Origin: Yeosuana aromativorans
GTDB taxonomy: Bacteria > Bacteroidota > Bacteroidia > Flavobacteriales > Flavobacteriaceae
Reading direction: 5' to 3'
Length of the DNA: 64,000 bases
Assembly: GCF_014646655.1 (NCBI RefSeq)
Contig: NZ_BMNR01000004.1
Coordinates: 124,001-188,000 of the forward strand
Made by a program: the position numbers and the translations under genes. The first letter of the stretch is position 1. Each line of letters begins with the position of its first letter. The notes below the pieces were generated by a model. It had not been told where the DNA came from. It did not search any database and worked only from the letters and a program-made list of their open reading frames with translations. Of this stretch, positions 53,301 to 63,992 are shown one piece after another.

Positions 53301-54617
53301 CAATACCGGATGTCCTTTAAGAACATTTTCCAAGATATCCCAAACTACTGGCTCTCTTTTATCGATTATTTTTTTAGCTGATTTTACGGTTTTTACAATA
53401 CCCCTTTCAATTAGTTTTCTAATAACAAAAGGTTTGTAAAGTTCCGCTGCCATATTTTTGGGCAAACCACACTCAAATAATTTTAATTCTGGTCCAACAA
53501 CAATTACTGAACGAGCCGAATAATCAACACGTTTACCTAACAAGTTTTGACGGAAACGCCCTTGTTTTCCTTTTAAGGAATCAGATAATGATTTAAGTGG
53601 TCTGTTTGAATCTGTTTTAACAGCAGAAGACTTACGGGTATTATCAAACAACGAATCAACGGCTTCTTGAAGCATACGTTTTTCATTACGTAAAATCACT
53701 TCAGGCGCTTTGATTTCAACCAATCGCTTTAAACGATTGTTTCTGATGATTACTCGACGGTATAAATCATTTAAATCTGATGTTGCAAAACGACCACCAT
53801 CTAACGGCACTAACGGACGTAATTCTGGTGGAATGATTGGAATAACCTTCATGATCATCCATTCTGGACGATTTTCCCTGTTTCCATTGGATTCACGAAG
53901 CGATTCAACAACTTGCAAACGTTTTAAAGCCTCCGTTTTACGTTGTTTAGACGTTTCTGTATTGGCTTTGTGGCGTAAATCATAAGATAACGCCTCTAAA
54001 TCGATTCTTGACAATAACTCAATCAAACATTCAGCACCCATTTTTGCAAGAAACTTATTTGGGTCTGTATCTTCTAGATATTGATTTTCTTGTGGAAGGG
54101 ACTCAAGAATAGTTAAATATTCTTCTTCGGTTAAGAAATCCATTTGCTGTAATGGCTCTCCGTCAATATTTTTAGCATTACCAGGTTGAATAACTACGTA
54201 ACGTTCGTAGTAAATGATCATATCTAATTTCTTAGAAGGCAATCCTAATAAATATCCTATTTTATTTGGTAATGAACGGAAATACCAAATGTGTGCAACG
54301 GGAACAACCAAATTAATGTGCCCTACGCGATCACGACGCACTTTTTTCTCGGTTACTTCAACGCCACAACGATCACATACAATGCCCTTATAACGGATTC
54401 GCTTATATTTACCACAAGCACATTCGTAGTCTTTTACAGGACCAAAAATACGCTCACAGAACAAACCATCTCGCTCTGGTTTGTGAGTTCGATAATTGAT
54501 AGTTTCTGGTTTTAAAACTTCACCTCTTGATTCTGCTAAAATAGACTCAGGTGATGCTAAACCAATTGAGATTTTGTTAAACCTCTGTACTGTATTCTTA
54601 TCTTGTTTTCTTGCCAT
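50316..54617 (-). CDS. rpoC: RNA polymerase subunit beta-prime
   Basis: A 1433-residue catalytic subunit. N-terminal zinc site Cys66, Cys68, Cys81 and Cys84, active-site NADFDGDQM near 460, the trigger loop/bridge regions, and a second zinc site [13 protein letters not shown]. The C-terminal region has RITEASL-equivalent [22 protein letters not shown]. Immediately downstream of rpoB with a 65-nt spacer that forms a hairpin. Confidence 0.98.
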   Translation of the reverse strand: MARKQDKNTVQRFNKISIGLASPESILAESRGEVLKPETINYRTHKPERDGLFCERIFGPVKDYECACGKYKRIRYKGIVCDRCGVEVTEKKVRRDRVGHINLVVPVAHIWYFRSLPNKIGYLLGLPSKKLDMIIYYERYVVIQPGNAKNIDGEPLQQMDFLTEEEYLTILESLPQENQYLEDTDPNKFLAKMGAECLIELLSRIDLEALSYDLRHKANTETSKQRKTEALKRLQVVESLRESNGNRENRPEWMIMKVIPIIPPELRPLVPLDGGRFATSDLNDLYRRVIIRNNRLKRLVEIKAPEVILRNEKRMLQEAVDSLFDNTRKSSAVKTDSNRPLKSLSDSLKGKQGRFRQNLLGKRVDYSARSVIVVGPELKLFECGLPKNMAAELYKPFVIRKLIERGIVKTVKSAKKIIDKREPVVWDILENVLKGHPVLLNRAPTLHRLGIQAFQPKLIEGKAIQLHPLVCTAFNADFDGDQMAVHLPLGPEAILECQLLMLASHNILNPANGSPVTVPSQDMVLGLYYMTKERKSTPEAPVKGEGLTFYAPEEVEIAFNEKKVDLNASIKVRTLDINADGKLAPTIIETTVGRVLFNQKVPQAAGYINEVLTKKSLRDIIGNILKFTSVPETAEFLDEIRTLGFKFAFQGGLSFSLGDIIIPPEKGDMISAANKQVDGIMANYNMGLITNNERYNQVIDIWTPTNAALTELSMKRIREDQQGFNSVYMMLDSGARGSKEQIRQLTGMRGLMAKPKKSNAGGGEIIENPILSNFKEGLSILEYFISTHGARKGLADTALKTADAGYLTRRLVDVSQDVIINTEDCGTLRGVEVEALKKNDEVVETLQERIVGRVALNDVYNPVTEELLVASGQLIEDDIAKTIEESPIESLEVRSALTCEAKQGICAKCYGRNLATGKMVQRGEAVGVVAAQSIGEPGTQLTLRTFHVGGIAGNISEENKLSAKFNGIAEIEDLKTVKGEDSEGNAVDIVISRTSEIKITDKKTGITLSTNNIPYGSTLYVKNGDELSKGDVVCSWDPYNGVIISEFAGKVKYENIEQGITYQVEIDEQTGFQEKVISESRNKRLIPTLHIEDGKGNVLRSYNLPVGAHLMIDDGDKIKVGKILVKIPRKSAKSGDITGGLPRVTELFEARNPSNPAVVSEIDGVVSFGKIKRGNREIVVESKLGEVKKYLVKLSSQILVQENDYVKAGMPLSDGSITPNDILDIKGPSAVQQYLVNEVQEVYRLQGVKINDKHFEVVVRQMMRKVRIIDSGDTIFLEDQLVHKSDFIEENDKIFGLKVVEDPGDSATLKAGQIISPRQLRDENSILRREDKNLVVARDAQPATATPILQGITRASLQTKSFISAASFQETTKVLNEAAVAGKVDDLEGLKENVIVGHRIPAGTGMRRYNNIIVGSKEEFDEMMQARKEVNYN

Positions 54618-54654
54618 AATATATGGTGATATCGAATTATTTTGTAAACTTTTT

Positions 54655-54676
54655 GCACACCCCTTTCAGGGTGTGC
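54655..54676 (-). promoter_or_regulatory. Hairpin in the rpoB-rpoC spacer
   Basis: GCACACCC and GGGTGTGC around a 6-nt loop. No U-run follows on the minus strand, so it is more likely an RNA processing or stability element than a terminator. Confidence 0.5.
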
Positions 54677-54682
54677 TATATA

Positions 54683-57600
54683 TTATTCCTCTAATCTAAT
54701 GTCTAATCCAAGACCTTTCAATTCGTGCATCAACACGTTAAAAGATTCTGGTAATCCTGGATCTGGCATTGGCTCGCCTTTTACGATAGCTTCGTATGTT
54801 TTTGCTCTACCAATAACATCATCAGATTTTACGGTTAAGATCTCACGTAAGGTTGAAGAAGCACCATAAGCTTCAAGTGCCCAAACCTCCATTTCACCAA
54901 AACGCTGTCCACCAAATTGTGCTTTACCACCAAGTGGCTGTTGCGTAATTAATGAGTATGGTCCTATTGAACGCGCATGCATTTTGTCATCAACCATGTG
55001 GCCTAATTTCAACATGTAGATAACCCCAACAGTTGCTGGTTGATCAAATCGCTCTCCAGTTCCACCGTCATACAAATAGGTATGTCCAAATCTTGGAATG
55101 CCAGCTTCATCAGTAAATCCATTGATTTGATCTAAAGTTGCACCATCAAAAATTGGTGTTGCATATTTGCGACCTAATTTTTGTCCGGCCCATCCTAGAA
55201 CGGTTTCATAAATCTGACCAATGTTCATACGTGATGGTACTCCTAGTGGATTCAATACAATATCAACTGGTGTTCCATCTTCAAGGAAAGGCATATCTTC
55301 TTGACGAACAATACGCGCTACAATACCCTTGTTTCCGTGACGTCCTGCCATTTTATCACCAACTTTTAGCTTACGCTTTTTAGCAATGTAAACTTTAGCC
55401 AACTTGATAATACCTGCAGGTAATTCATCACCTACAGAAATGGTAAACTTCTCACGTCTTAAAGATCCTTGCAAGTCGTTTTCCTTGATTTTATAGTTAT
55501 GGATAAGGTCTGCAACCAATTTGTTGGTATGGTCGTCAGTCGTCCATTTTCCAGACACCAAGTGCGCGTAATCATCAACAGCATTTAACATTTTTAGCGT
55601 GAATTTTTTGCCTTTTGGCAATACTTCCTCACCTAAATCATTATAAATACCTTGAGCTGTTTTACCGTTTACGATATTGAATAATTTTTCGATTAAAACA
55701 TTTTTTAAATCCTCAAATTTCGCATCATAAACTGCTTCAAGTTGTGCAATATCATCTTTGTCTTGCGCTCTTTTGCGTTTGTCTTTTACGGCACGTGCAA
55801 ATAATTTCTTTTCAATAACAACACCGTTTAATGATGGAGAGGCTTTTAAAGACGCATCTTTAACATCACCAGCTTTGTCACCAAAAATAGCCCGTAATAA
55901 TTTTTCTTCTGGAGTTGGATCGCTTTCTCCTTTTGGAGTGATCTTACCAATAAGAATATCACCAGGTTTTACTTCAGCACCAACACGAATCATTCCATTT
56001 TCATCCAAATCTTTGGTAGCTTCTTCAGAAACGTTAGGAATATCATTAGTCAATTCTTCATTACCCAACTTGGTATCACGTACTTCAAGTGAATATTCAT
56101 CAATGTGGATAGATGTAAAAATATCTTCACGAACAACTTTTTCAGAAATTACAATCGCATCCTCAAAGTTATATCCTTTCCATGGCATAAAGGCCACTTT
56201 CATATTTCTACCAAGAGCTAACTCCCCTTTTTGGGTCGCGTAGCCTTCACACAACACTTGACCTTTGGTTACCTTATCACCTTTTACCACAATTGGTTTT
56301 AGGTTGATACTGGTACCTTGGTTAGTTTTTCTGAATTTAACCAATGGATAGGTTTTCACATCACTGTCAAAACTTACTTTGGCCTCATCTTCAGTACGGT
56401 CATATTTTATAACTATTTCAGTGGCATCCACATATTGAACAACACCGTTACCTTCTGCATTAATCAATACACGGGAATCAGACGCTACTTGACGTTCTAA
56501 CCCTGTTCCAACAATAGGAGCCTCAGGCAATAATAGTGGTACCGCTTGACGCATCATGTTTGAACCCATCAAGGCACGGTTGGCATCATCATGTTCCAAG
56601 AATGGAATCAACGAAGCCGAAATCGATGAAATTTGGTTAGGTGCAACATCTGTAAAATGAAGATTTGTTGGCTCAATAACAGGGAAATCACCTTCCATTC
56701 TTGCGATAACCTTATCATGCAAGATTTTTCCATTATCATCAACCTTAACCGTTGCTTGGGCAATCAATTTACCTTCTTCTTCTTCAGCACTTAAATAAAC
56801 CGGTTCATTTTTGATATCAACAACACCATTTTCGACCGAACGATATGGTGTTTCAATGAATCCCATTGAGTTTACTTTGGCGTAAACAGACAATGAGGAA
56901 ATCAAACCAATATTTGGTCCCTCTGGTGTTTCAATAGGACATAAACGGCCGTAGTGTGTATAGTGTACATCACGTACCTCAAACCCTGCTCTTTCTCTTG
57001 ATAAACCTCCTGGTCCAAGAGCCGATAAACGACGCTTGTGAGTAATCTCTGCTAATGGGTTTGTTTGGTCCATGAACTGAGATAATTGGTTTGTACCGAA
57101 GAACGAGTTAATTACCGACGATAATGTTTTCGCATTAATTAAGTCGATTGGTGTGAACACCTCGTTATCACGAACGTTCATACGCTCACGGATGGTACGC
57201 GCCATACGTGCTAAACCAACACCAAACTGTTGCGATAATTGCTCACCAACGGTACGTACACGACGGTTTGATAAGTGGTCAATATCATCAATCTCTGCTT
57301 TGGAGTTGATAAGCTCAATTAAGTATTTTATAATGGTAATGATATCTTCTTTGGTAAGCACTTGCTTATCCATTCCAATATCAAGACCTAATTTCTTGTT
57401 CATTCTGTAACGGCCTACTTCACCTAAAGAGTAACGTTGATCACTAAAGAATAGTTTATCTATAATACCACGAGCGGTCTCCTCATCGGGTGGCTCGGCA
57501 TTACGAAGTTGTCTATAGATGTGTTCAACAGCTTCTTTTTCAGAGTTTGTTGGATCTTTTTGAAGGGTATTATGAATAATAGCATAATCACCTTGTTGCG

Positions 57601-58495
57601 CACTTTCTTTGTGAAGCAAGATGGTGTGAACCTCTGCTTCAAGAATTTCCTCAATGTTATCTTTATCAAGAACTGTATCACGATCCAAAACAATTTCGTT
57701 ACGCTCAATAGATACAACTTCTCCAGTATCCTCATCAACGAAATCTTCATGCCATGTGTTAAGAACACGTGCAGCAAGCTTACGGCCCAACACCTTTTTT
57801 AAACCAGATTTTGATACTTTTACTTCTTCAGCAAGATCAAAAATCTCAAGAATATCTTTATCTCGTTCAAAACCTATGGCCCTGAACAAAGTAGTTACCG
57901 GTAATTTTTTCTTTCTATCAATATAGGCATACATCACCTGATTGATATCTGTTGCAAATTCAATCCAAGAGCCTTTAAATGGAATAACCCTTGCTGAATA
58001 TAATTTGGTTCCATTGGCATGGAATGATTGTCCAAAGAACACACCAGGTGAACGGTGCAATTGCGAAACCACAACCCTTTCAGCACCATTGATAACAAAC
58101 GTACCACTAGGTGTCATGTAAGGTATGGTCCCTAAATACACATCTTGAACGATGGTTTCAAAATCCTCATGCTCAGGATCTGTACAGTATAATTTTAACC
58201 GTGCCTTAAGCGGGACGCTGTATGTAAGCCCTCTTTCAATACACTCATCAATAGCATATCGCGGCGGATCTACAAAATAATCTAAAAATTCTAAAACAAA
58301 TTGATTACGTGAGTCTGTAATCGGGAAGTTTTCCATAAAGGTATTATACAGACCTTCATTTCCTCTTTCTTCAGATTTTGTTTCTAATTGGAAAAAATCC
58401 TGGAAGGATTTAATCTGAATATCCAGAAAATCTGGGTATTCGGTTCTATTGACAATAGACGAGAAATTTAATCTTTCAGCTTGTGTTGACAACAT
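54683..58495 (-). CDS. rpoB: RNA polymerase subunit beta
   Basis: A 1270-residue beta subunit. The rifampicin region ([47 protein letters not shown]) matches the sensitive consensus with no visible resistance change. Other conserved blocks ([36 protein letters not shown]) are present. Start at ATG 58495, one codon inside a TTG reading. Confidence 0.98.
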   Translation of the reverse strand: MLSTQAERLNFSSIVNRTEYPDFLDIQIKSFQDFFQLETKSEERGNEGLYNTFMENFPITDSRNQFVLEFLDYFVDPPRYAIDECIERGLTYSVPLKARLKLYCTDPEHEDFETIVQDVYLGTIPYMTPSGTFVINGAERVVVSQLHRSPGVFFGQSFHANGTKLYSARVIPFKGSWIEFATDINQVMYAYIDRKKKLPVTTLFRAIGFERDKDILEIFDLAEEVKVSKSGLKKVLGRKLAARVLNTWHEDFVDEDTGEVVSIERNEIVLDRDTVLDKDNIEEILEAEVHTILLHKESAQQGDYAIIHNTLQKDPTNSEKEAVEHIYRQLRNAEPPDEETARGIIDKLFFSDQRYSLGEVGRYRMNKKLGLDIGMDKQVLTKEDIITIIKYLIELINSKAEIDDIDHLSNRRVRTVGEQLSQQFGVGLARMARTIRERMNVRDNEVFTPIDLINAKTLSSVINSFFGTNQLSQFMDQTNPLAEITHKRRLSALGPGGLSRERAGFEVRDVHYTHYGRLCPIETPEGPNIGLISSLSVYAKVNSMGFIETPYRSVENGVVDIKNEPVYLSAEEEEGKLIAQATVKVDDNGKILHDKVIARMEGDFPVIEPTNLHFTDVAPNQISSISASLIPFLEHDDANRALMGSNMMRQAVPLLLPEAPIVGTGLERQVASDSRVLINAEGNGVVQYVDATEIVIKYDRTEDEAKVSFDSDVKTYPLVKFRKTNQGTSINLKPIVVKGDKVTKGQVLCEGYATQKGELALGRNMKVAFMPWKGYNFEDAIVISEKVVREDIFTSIHIDEYSLEVRDTKLGNEELTNDIPNVSEEATKDLDENGMIRVGAEVKPGDILIGKITPKGESDPTPEEKLLRAIFGDKAGDVKDASLKASPSLNGVVIEKKLFARAVKDKRKRAQDKDDIAQLEAVYDAKFEDLKNVLIEKLFNIVNGKTAQGIYNDLGEEVLPKGKKFTLKMLNAVDDYAHLVSGKWTTDDHTNKLVADLIHNYKIKENDLQGSLRREKFTISVGDELPAGIIKLAKVYIAKKRKLKVGDKMAGRHGNKGIVARIVRQEDMPFLEDGTPVDIVLNPLGVPSRMNIGQIYETVLGWAGQKLGRKYATPIFDGATLDQINGFTDEAGIPRFGHTYLYDGGTGERFDQPATVGVIYMLKLGHMVDDKMHARSIGPYSLITQQPLGGKAQFGGQRFGEMEVWALEAYGASSTLREILTVKSDDVIGRAKTYEAIVKGEPMPDPGLPESFNVLMHELKGLGLDIRLEE

Positions 58496-58558
58496 CAATG
58501 GACGGAATTATGATTAAAAAAATATTTATAGCGTATCTAATGATTATATACGCAAAAT

Positions 58559-58594
58559 GGTTTAGGTCTTGAAGTTAAACTCCAGACCTAAACC
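58559..58594 (-). terminator. Attenuator-like hairpin between rplL and rpoB
   Basis: On the minus strand GGTTTAGGTCT and AGACCTAAACC close a 14-nt loop and are followed by ATTTTG. Partial termination here would lower rpoBC relative to the L10/L7/L12 genes, as is known for other bacteria. Confidence 0.55.
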
Positions 58595-58617
58595 TTTGTA
58601 TTGTTTGGTAGTTAAGC

Positions 58618-58995
58618 TTACTTAAGCTCAACCTCTGCTCCAGCTTCTTCTAAAGATGATTTTAAACCTTCAGCTTCGTCTTTAGATACACCTTCTTTAA
58701 TTGGGCTTGGTGCATTATCAACTAATTCTTTAGCTTCTTTTAAGCCAAGACCAGTTAATTCTTTAACTAATTTAACAACTGCTAATTTAGAAGCACCTGC
58801 AGCTTTTAATATAACATTAAATTCAGTTTGAGCTTCAGCAGCTTCCTCGCCACCAGCAGCAGGTCCAGCAGCAACAGCTACAGCTGCAGCAGCAGGCTCA
58901 ATACCATACTCTTCTTTTAAAATAGTAGCTAACTCGTTTACTTCTTTTACTGTTAAGTTAACCAATTGTTCTGCGAAATCTTTTAAATCTGCCAT
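58618..58995 (-). CDS. rplL: 50S ribosomal protein L7/L12
   Basis: A 125-residue stalk protein with an N-terminal dimerisation helix, an Ala/Gly-rich hinge (about 35-55) and the C-terminal factor-binding domain ([48 protein letters not shown]). Follows rplJ. Confidence 0.98.
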   Translation of the reverse strand: MADLKDFAEQLVNLTVKEVNELATILKEEYGIEPAAAAVAVAAGPAAGGEEAAEAQTEFNVILKAAGASKLAVVKLVKELTGLGLKEAKELVDNAPSPIKEGVSKDEAEGLKSSLEEAGAEVELK

Positions 58996-59062
58996 TTTTC
59001 TATCGTTTTAATAAATTTTTAATTGTAATATAATTGTAATAAAGTGCGTACTTGATTTTGTG

Positions 59063-59584
59063 TTATCCTTCTTTTTCAGATAACGTTTTAATAATACCAG
59101 CTAGTTTTCCACCACTTGATTTAAGTGCAGAAACAACATTCTTGGCTGGAGATTGTAGCAATGCTATAATGTCTCCAATCACTTCTTCTTTAGATTTGAT
59201 ATCAACCAAGGCATCTAACTGCTCATCACCAATATAAATCGCTTCAGCAATAAACGCTCCTTTTAACAAAGGTTTATCTGATTTTTTACGAAACGTTTTA
59301 ATTATTTTGGCCGGTGCATTACCTGTTTCAGAGTACATCACAGATGTATTTCCTTTAAGTACAGAAGGAAGATCTCCAAAGTCTTTATCAGAGGCTTCCA
59401 TTGCCTTTTCAAGTAATGTATTTTTTACTACTGCCAGTTTTACGTTGGCTTTAAAACAAGCACGACGTAAGCTTGAAGTGCTACCTGCGTTTAATCCTGA
59501 AATATCTGCTAGATATATATTTGAATTATCGGCTAATTGTAACGTTAATTCTTCAATTACTTGTGATTTTTCTTCTCTTGTCAT
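59063..59584 (-). CDS. rplJ: 50S ribosomal protein L10
   Basis: A 173-residue L10 that holds L7/L12 dimers on the ribosome. It opens MTREEKSQVIEELTLQLADNSNIYLADISGLNAGSTSSLRR and has a C-terminal L7/L12-binding helix. Lies between rplA and rplL. Confidence 0.97.
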   Translation of the reverse strand: MTREEKSQVIEELTLQLADNSNIYLADISGLNAGSTSSLRRACFKANVKLAVVKNTLLEKAMEASDKDFGDLPSVLKGNTSVMYSETGNAPAKIIKTFRKKSDKPLLKGAFIAEAIYIGDEQLDALVDIKSKEEVIGDIIALLQSPAKNVVSALKSSGGKLAGIIKTLSEKEG

Positions 59585-59603
59585 AATAAAAGTTTTTAAC
59601 TAA

Positions 59604-60293
59604 TTAACCAATTTTAGGATCAACAGCAACACTTGGACTCATGGTACTAGACAAGAAAATGCTTTTCACGTAAGTGCCTTTGGCTGTAGTTGGTTTTAAT
59701 TTAATTAATGTTTGTAATAGTTCATTTGCGTTTCCAGCAATTTTATCAGCGCTGAATGATGCTTTTCCTATTGCTGCATGTACAATACCGGTTTTATCAA
59801 CTTTAAAGTCTATTTTACCAGCTTTTACTTCAGCAACGGCTTTTGCAACATCCATGGTTACTGTACCAGTTTTTGGGTTTGGCATTAAGCCTCTTGGACC
59901 TAATACACGTCCTAAAGGACCTAATTTCCCCATCACACTTGGCATAGTAATAATCACGTCAACGTCAGTCCAACCATTCTTGATTTTTTCAAGATATTCG
60001 TCTAACCCAACATAATCTGCACCAGCTTCTTTAGCTTCCGCTTCTTTATCTGGTGTAACCAATGCTAATACTTTCATGTCCTTACCAGTACCGTGAGGTA
60101 ATGATACTACGCCTCTTACCATTTGATTCGCTTTTCTGGGATCAACACCCAATTTAACTGCGATATCAACTGATGCATCAAATTTTGTAAAGGTAATTTC
60201 CTTTACCAATGCAGACGCTTCACTAAGAGAATACACTCTCCCTTTTTCTATTTTCGCTAAAGCTTCCTTTTGCTTTTTTGTTAATCTTGCCAT
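59604..60293 (-). CDS. rplA: 50S ribosomal protein L1
   Basis: A 229-residue L1 with [30 protein letters not shown] and the [22 protein letters not shown] signature. It often represses its own operon by binding the rplK leader. Confidence 0.98.
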   Translation of the reverse strand: MARLTKKQKEALAKIEKGRVYSLSEASALVKEITFTKFDASVDIAVKLGVDPRKANQMVRGVVSLPHGTGKDMKVLALVTPDKEAEAKEAGADYVGLDEYLEKIKNGWTDVDVIITMPSVMGKLGPLGRVLGPRGLMPNPKTGTVTMDVAKAVAEVKAGKIDFKVDKTGIVHAAIGKASFSADKIAGNANELLQTLIKLKPTTAKGTYVKSIFLSSTMSPSVAVDPKIG

Positions 60294-60313
60294 TTCTTAA
60301 TGTCTTTAATAGA

Positions 60314-60751
60314 TTAATTAGGGAATTGCCCTGTTACGGTTATACCCATTGATCTTGCTGTACCGGCAACCATTTTCATAGCAGATTCAATAGTAAATGC
60401 ATTTAAATCTACCATTTTGTCTTCTGCTATTGTTTTGATTTGATCCCAAGACACTTTAGCTACTTTTTTTCGGTTTGGTTCTCCTGAACCTTTTTTTAAT
60501 TTGGCCGCTTCTAATAATTGTACCGCTGCAGGAGGAGTCTTAATTACAAAGTCAAATGATTTGTCTTTGTAAACAGAGATAACAACTGGTAATACTTTAC
60601 CTGGCTTGTCTTGTGTTCTAGCATTAAATTGCTTGCAAAACTCCATGATGTTAACTCCAGCAGCTCCTAAAGCGGGTCCAACCGGTGGCGACGGATTCGC
60701 AGCACCTCCCCGAACTTGTAACTTAACTACTTTACCTAATTCTTTTGCCAT
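60314..60751 (-). CDS. rplK: 50S ribosomal protein L11
   Basis: A 145-residue L11 with [32 protein letters not shown]. First of the rplKAJL genes, 76 nt downstream of nusG. Confidence 0.98.
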   Translation of the reverse strand: MAKELGKVVKLQVRGGAANPSPPVGPALGAAGVNIMEFCKQFNARTQDKPGKVLPVVISVYKDKSFDFVIKTPPAAVQLLEAAKLKKGSGEPNRKKVAKVSWDQIKTIAEDKMVDLNAFTIESAMKMVAGTARSMGITVTGQFPN

Positions 60752-60768
60752 TTTTAATAATTTAGTTT

Positions 60769-60805
60769 GATACGCTTCTTAAAAATTGAAGCTGAAGAGC
60801 GTATC
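60769..60805 (-). promoter_or_regulatory. Leader hairpin between nusG and rplK
   Basis: On the minus strand GATACGCT and AGCGTATC close a stem 17-50 nt before the rplK ATG. This is where L1 autoregulation acts in other bacteria. No L1 motif could be verified. Confidence 0.4.
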
Positions 60806-60827
60806 CATATATTTAGTGTAACAATTA

Positions 60828-61382
60828 TTATACTTTTTCAACTTGCATATAGCTCAATTCCAATGGTGTTTTTCTTCCAAAAATCTTAACCATTACTTCA
60901 AGCTTACGCTTTTCTTCATTTATCTTTTCAATCGTTCCGTCAAATCCATTAAACGGACCATCAATAACTTTAACAGTTTCGCCTTTGGTAAACGGAATGG
61001 CCACATTGGCATCTGCATCAACAGTCAATTCATCAACTTTACCTAACATTCTGTTGACTTCCGATTGTCTTAATGGCACAGGGTCACCGCCTTTTGTTTC
61101 ACCTAAAAATCCAATAACGTTTGTTACTGAACGGATGATATGAGGCACTTCGCCTGTTAAGTTTGCTTGAATCATAATATAACCAGGAAAATAAACTTTC
61201 TCTTTGTTTATTTTCTTGCCATTACGGATTTGGATGACTTTTTCAGTTGGAACCAATACTTGATCAACATAATCTTGCAGGCCCAAACGAGCTATTTCAT
61301 TCTCGATATAGGTCTTGATTTTGTTTTCTTGACCGCTTACCGCTCTAACAACATACCATTTTTTTCCACCAGCTTCAGACAT
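60828..61382 (-). CDS. nusG: Transcription antitermination factor NusG
   Basis: A 184-residue NusG. NGN domain (about 7-115: KKWYVVRAVSGQENKIKTYIENEI) and a KOW domain (about 130-184: GETVKVIDGPFNGFDGTIEKI). It binds RNA polymerase and couples it with Rho or ribosomes. Located between secE and rplK. Confidence 0.98.
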   Translation of the reverse strand: MSEAGGKKWYVVRAVSGQENKIKTYIENEIARLGLQDYVDQVLVPTEKVIQIRNGKKINKEKVYFPGYIMIQANLTGEVPHIIRSVTNVIGFLGETKGGDPVPLRQSEVNRMLGKVDELTVDADANVAIPFTKGETVKVIDGPFNGFDGTIEKINEEKRKLEVMVKIFGRKTPLELSYMQVEKV

Positions 61383-61400
61383 AGAATCTTCTTTTACTTA

Positions 61401-61595
61401 TTAATTAATCAATTGAAAGTAAAACCCTATCACTTTACTGAATACGGTATCAACGCCCCAAATTGCCAAAGAAAACAAAATTGAAAATACGGCTACCAAA
61501 ACCGTTAGATTTTGAGCTTCTGCCCAAGGTGTCCAACTTACATTGTTTTTAAGCTCGCCAAATGATTCCTTTATATAATTTACAATTCCAGCCAT
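61401..61595 (-). CDS. secE: Preprotein translocase subunit SecE
   Basis: A 64-residue single-membrane-helix SecE: MAGIVNYIKESFGELKNNVSWTPWAEAQ, then VLVAVFSILFSLAIWGVDTVFSKVI. Short form as usual outside Enterobacteria. Starts after tRNA-Trp. Confidence 0.95.
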   Translation of the reverse strand: MAGIVNYIKESFGELKNNVSWTPWAEAQNLTVLVAVFSILFSLAIWGVDTVFSKVIGFYFQLIN

Positions 61596-61709
61596 TTATA
61601 TTTTCTTTAATTTAACGGATTTGAATTTTATTTTGCATAAAATTTCAGTCTCCGCATTTTCTCTTTTGAATGAACAAAGTCTATTTCAAAAGCTATTAAT
61701 TTTTCCAAG

Positions 61710-61782
61710 CACGGGTTGAGAGACTCGAACTCCCGACACCTGGTTTTGGAGACCAGTGCTCTACCAACTGAGCTAAACCCGT
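61710..61782 (-). tRNA. tRNA-Trp (anticodon CCA)
   Basis: 73-nt cloverleaf: acceptor ACGGGTT with AACCCGT, anticodon loop CTCCAAA, TPsiC AGTTCGAGTC. Lies between tuf and secE, a common placement. Confidence 0.96.
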
Positions 61783-61844
61783 AAATATAAGTCAAGGCAT
61801 TCCATAAAAACGGAATACCTTAACTTAATATTTATTTTACTGTA

Positions 61845-63032
61845 TTAGTCTAAAATCTCAGTTACCTGACCAGCACCAACTGTTCTACCACCTTCACGGA
61901 TAGCGAAACGTAAACCTACGTTTAATGCAATTGGTTGAATAAGCTCAACAGTAATAGTTAAGTTGTCTCCTGGCATAACCATTTCAACTCCTGATGGTAA
62001 TGCTATATTACCAGTTACGTCAGTTGTACGAACGTAGAACTGTGGACGATAGTTGTTGTGGAATGGCGTGTGACGACCACCTTCTTCTTTTTTCAAGATA
62101 TAAACCTCAGCTTTAAATTTAGCATGTGGTTTAACAGAACCTGGTTTACAGATAACCATACCTCTAGAGATTTGTGTTTTCTCAATACCTCTTAATAAGA
62201 TACCAACGTTATCACCAGCTTCACCTCTATCTAATATTTTACGGAACATTTCAACACCAGTAATAGTAGATGTTAATTTTTCAGCCCCCATACCAATGAT
62301 TTCTACTGGATCACCTGTGTTAGCAACACCAGTTTCAATACGTCCTGTTGCAACAGTACCACGACCAGTAATAGAGAATACGTCTTCAACTGGCATTAAG
62401 AATGGTTTTTCAACATCACGTTCTGGTAATTCAATCCAGTTATCAACAGCATCCATTAATTCCATTACGGTATTAACCCATTTTTCTTCACCGTTAAGTG
62501 CACCTAAAGCAGATCCTTGAATAACAGGTCCATTATCTCCATCATACTCATAGAAGTTCAATAGGTCTCTAACTTCCATATCAACAAGCTCTAAAAGCTC
62601 TTCATCATCCACCATGTCAACTTTGTTCAAGAAAACAACGATACGTGGAATACCTACTTGACGCCCTAAAAGGATGTGCTCACGAGTTTGTGGCATTGGA
62701 CCATCAGTTGCAGCAACAACCAAAATAGCACCGTCCATTTGAGCAGCACCAGTTACCATGTTTTTTACGTAATCCGCGTGACCTGGACAGTCAACGTGTG
62801 CGTAGTGACGATTTGCAGTTGAATATTCTACGTGTGATGTATTAATAGTAATACCTCTTTCTTTTTCTTCTGGAGCATTATCGATTGAATCGAAACTTCT
62901 CAATTCAGACAATCCTGCTTTAGCTAAAACAGTTGTAATAGCAGCAGTTAAAGTTGTTTTACCGTGATCTACGTGTCCAATTGTACCAATATTTAAGTGT
63001 GGTTTTGAACGATCAAAATTTGCCTTTGCCAT
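61845..63032 (-). CDS. tuf: Elongation factor Tu
   Basis: A 395-residue EF-Tu that brings aminoacyl-tRNA to the ribosome. G1 GHVDHGKT (19-26), [12 protein letters not shown] and the domain 2/3 signatures are complete. Flanked by tRNA genes on both sides and probably co-transcribed with them. Confidence 0.98.
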   Translation of the reverse strand: MAKANFDRSKPHLNIGTIGHVDHGKTTLTAAITTVLAKAGLSELRSFDSIDNAPEEKERGITINTSHVEYSTANRHYAHVDCPGHADYVKNMVTGAAQMDGAILVVAATDGPMPQTREHILLGRQVGIPRIVVFLNKVDMVDDEELLELVDMEVRDLLNFYEYDGDNGPVIQGSALGALNGEEKWVNTVMELMDAVDNWIELPERDVEKPFLMPVEDVFSITGRGTVATGRIETGVANTGDPVEIIGMGAEKLTSTITGVEMFRKILDRGEAGDNVGILLRGIEKTQISRGMVICKPGSVKPHAKFKAEVYILKKEEGGRHTPFHNNYRPQFYVRTTDVTGNIALPSGVEMVMPGDNLTITVELIQPIALNVGLRFAIREGGRTVGAGQVTEILD

Positions 63033-63093
63033 GTTTAAATTTATTTAATCTTAGTTATATAATATATTAGTGTCTACGTTTTAACTTTGATAG

Positions 63094-63165
63094 AGCCAAT
63101 GACGGGAATTGAACCCGTGACCTCTTCCTTACCAAGGAAACGCTCTACCCCTGAGCTACACCGGC
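63094..63165 (-). tRNA. tRNA-Thr (anticodon GGU)
   Basis: 72-nt cloverleaf: acceptor GCCGGTG with CATTGGC, anticodon loop TTGGTAA, TPsiC GGTTCAATTC. Directly upstream of tuf. Confidence 0.95.
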
Positions 63166-63179
63166 GGTTTTAATTGCAG

Positions 63180-63207
63180 GTTTCAAGTTTAAAGTTTCAA
63201 GTTTAAA
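63180..63207. repeat. Tandem 14-mer duplication in the tRNA spacer
   Basis: GTTTCAAGTTTAAA occurs twice in direct tandem (63180-63193 and 63194-63207) between tRNA-Thr(GGU) and tRNA-Gly. Confidence 0.75.
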
Positions 63208-63258
63208 CTAAAACTCAAAAGTTTTTATATCCTCTCACCAAAACAATTTTGATATGAG

Positions 63259-63278
63259 ATTCCTGCCTTCGCAGGAAT
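63259..63278. repeat. Hairpin repeat copy 2 in the tRNA cluster
   Basis: Same 20-nt sequence as 19090-19109: arms ATTCCTGC and GCAGGAAT with loop CTTC. It lies just 3' of tRNA-Gly on the minus strand and could act in tRNA processing or attenuation. Confidence 0.7.
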
Positions 63279-63283
63279 TTTAG

Positions 63284-63356
63284 AGCGGGAGACCGGGTTC
63301 GAACCGGCGACATTCAGCTTGGAAGGCTGACGCTCTACCAACTGAGCTACTCCCGC
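63284..63356 (-). tRNA. tRNA-Gly (anticodon UCC)
   Basis: 73-nt cloverleaf: acceptor GCGGGAG with TCTCCCGC-type 3' strand, anticodon loop CTTCCAA, TPsiC GGTTCGAACC. Confidence 0.96.
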
Positions 63357-63387
63357 AATTATTTTTTTAATCCATGTCTTTAAAAAG

Positions 63388-63469
63388 TGGGGAGAGCAGG
63401 ATTCGAACCTGCGAAGACATAGTCAACAGATTTACAGTCTGTCCTCGTTGGCCGCTTGAGTATCTCCCC
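63388..63469 (-). tRNA. tRNA-Tyr (anticodon GUA)
   Basis: 82-nt class II tRNA with an extended variable arm: acceptor GGGGAGA with TCTCCCC, anticodon loop CTGTAAA, TPsiC GGTTCGAATC. Confidence 0.96.
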
Positions 63470-63503
63470 ATTTAAAAAACTTTCACTCTTTTTAAAGAAC
63501 TTG

Positions 63504-63577
63504 AGCCGATAGAGGGACTCGAACCCACGACCTGCTGATTACAAATCAGCTGCTCTAGCCAGCTGAGCTACATCGGC
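63504..63577 (-). tRNA. tRNA-Thr (anticodon UGU), copy 2
   Basis: 74 nt, identical base for base to 46276-46349. First tRNA of the tRNA-tuf cluster in transcription order. Confidence 0.96.
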
Positions 63578-63610
63578 TTTTTTAGTCTTTTTTAAGCTAA
63601 ATTTTTAGCA

Positions 63611-63638
63611 TAAAAAAGCCCGCTATTTCTAACGGACT
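63611..63638 (-). terminator. Terminator after hpf
   Basis: On the minus strand AGTCCGTT pairs with AGCGGGCT (with G-T wobbles) around a 6-nt loop and is followed by six T. It separates hpf from the tRNA cluster. Confidence 0.65.
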
Positions 63639-63689
63639 GCAAATGTATAGATTTATTTTTTTATTCAAAACATTTTTCAATAAATTTTA

Positions 63690-63992
63690 TTACAAATTTG
63701 CTCTTAATTTTTCTTTTCGCTTTTTTAATTGTCTTTCTAATGAAGATACCGCCATATCTGTCCCTTCTTCAAAGGATTTACATTGTTTTTTAACAACCAG
63801 ACTGTCACCTGGCACACTGACTCGTGCTTCAAAAATTTTATTTTCTTTGTCACTGGTGTTTTCCACTTTCAAATAAACATCAGATTGAATGATTTTATCA
63901 TAAAACAAATCCAACTTATCCATACGTTTTTGAATAAAATCTATCAGTTTTTTATCTGCATTAAAATTGACTGATTGCGTGTTAACTTTCAT
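63690..63992 (-). CDS. hpf: Ribosome hibernation-promoting factor
   Basis: A 100-residue short HPF/RaiA-type protein that binds the 30S subunit and inactivates ribosomes in stationary phase. MKVNTQSVNFNADKKLIDFIQKRMDKLDLFYDKIIQSDVYL, then the basic KRKEKLRANL tail. No long C-terminal dimerisation domain. Placed upstream of the tRNA-tuf cluster. Confidence 0.93.
   Translation of the reverse strand: MKVNTQSVNFNADKKLIDFIQKRMDKLDLFYDKIIQSDVYLKVENTSDKENKIFEARVSVPGDSLVVKKQCKSFEEGTDMAVSSLERQLKKRKEKLRANL

Noticed and set aside
63094-63577. A tRNA-linked integrated element
   Set aside because: The cluster is bordered by tuf and hpf with no integrase, no repeated tRNA 3' end in direct orientation nearby, and no foreign genes.
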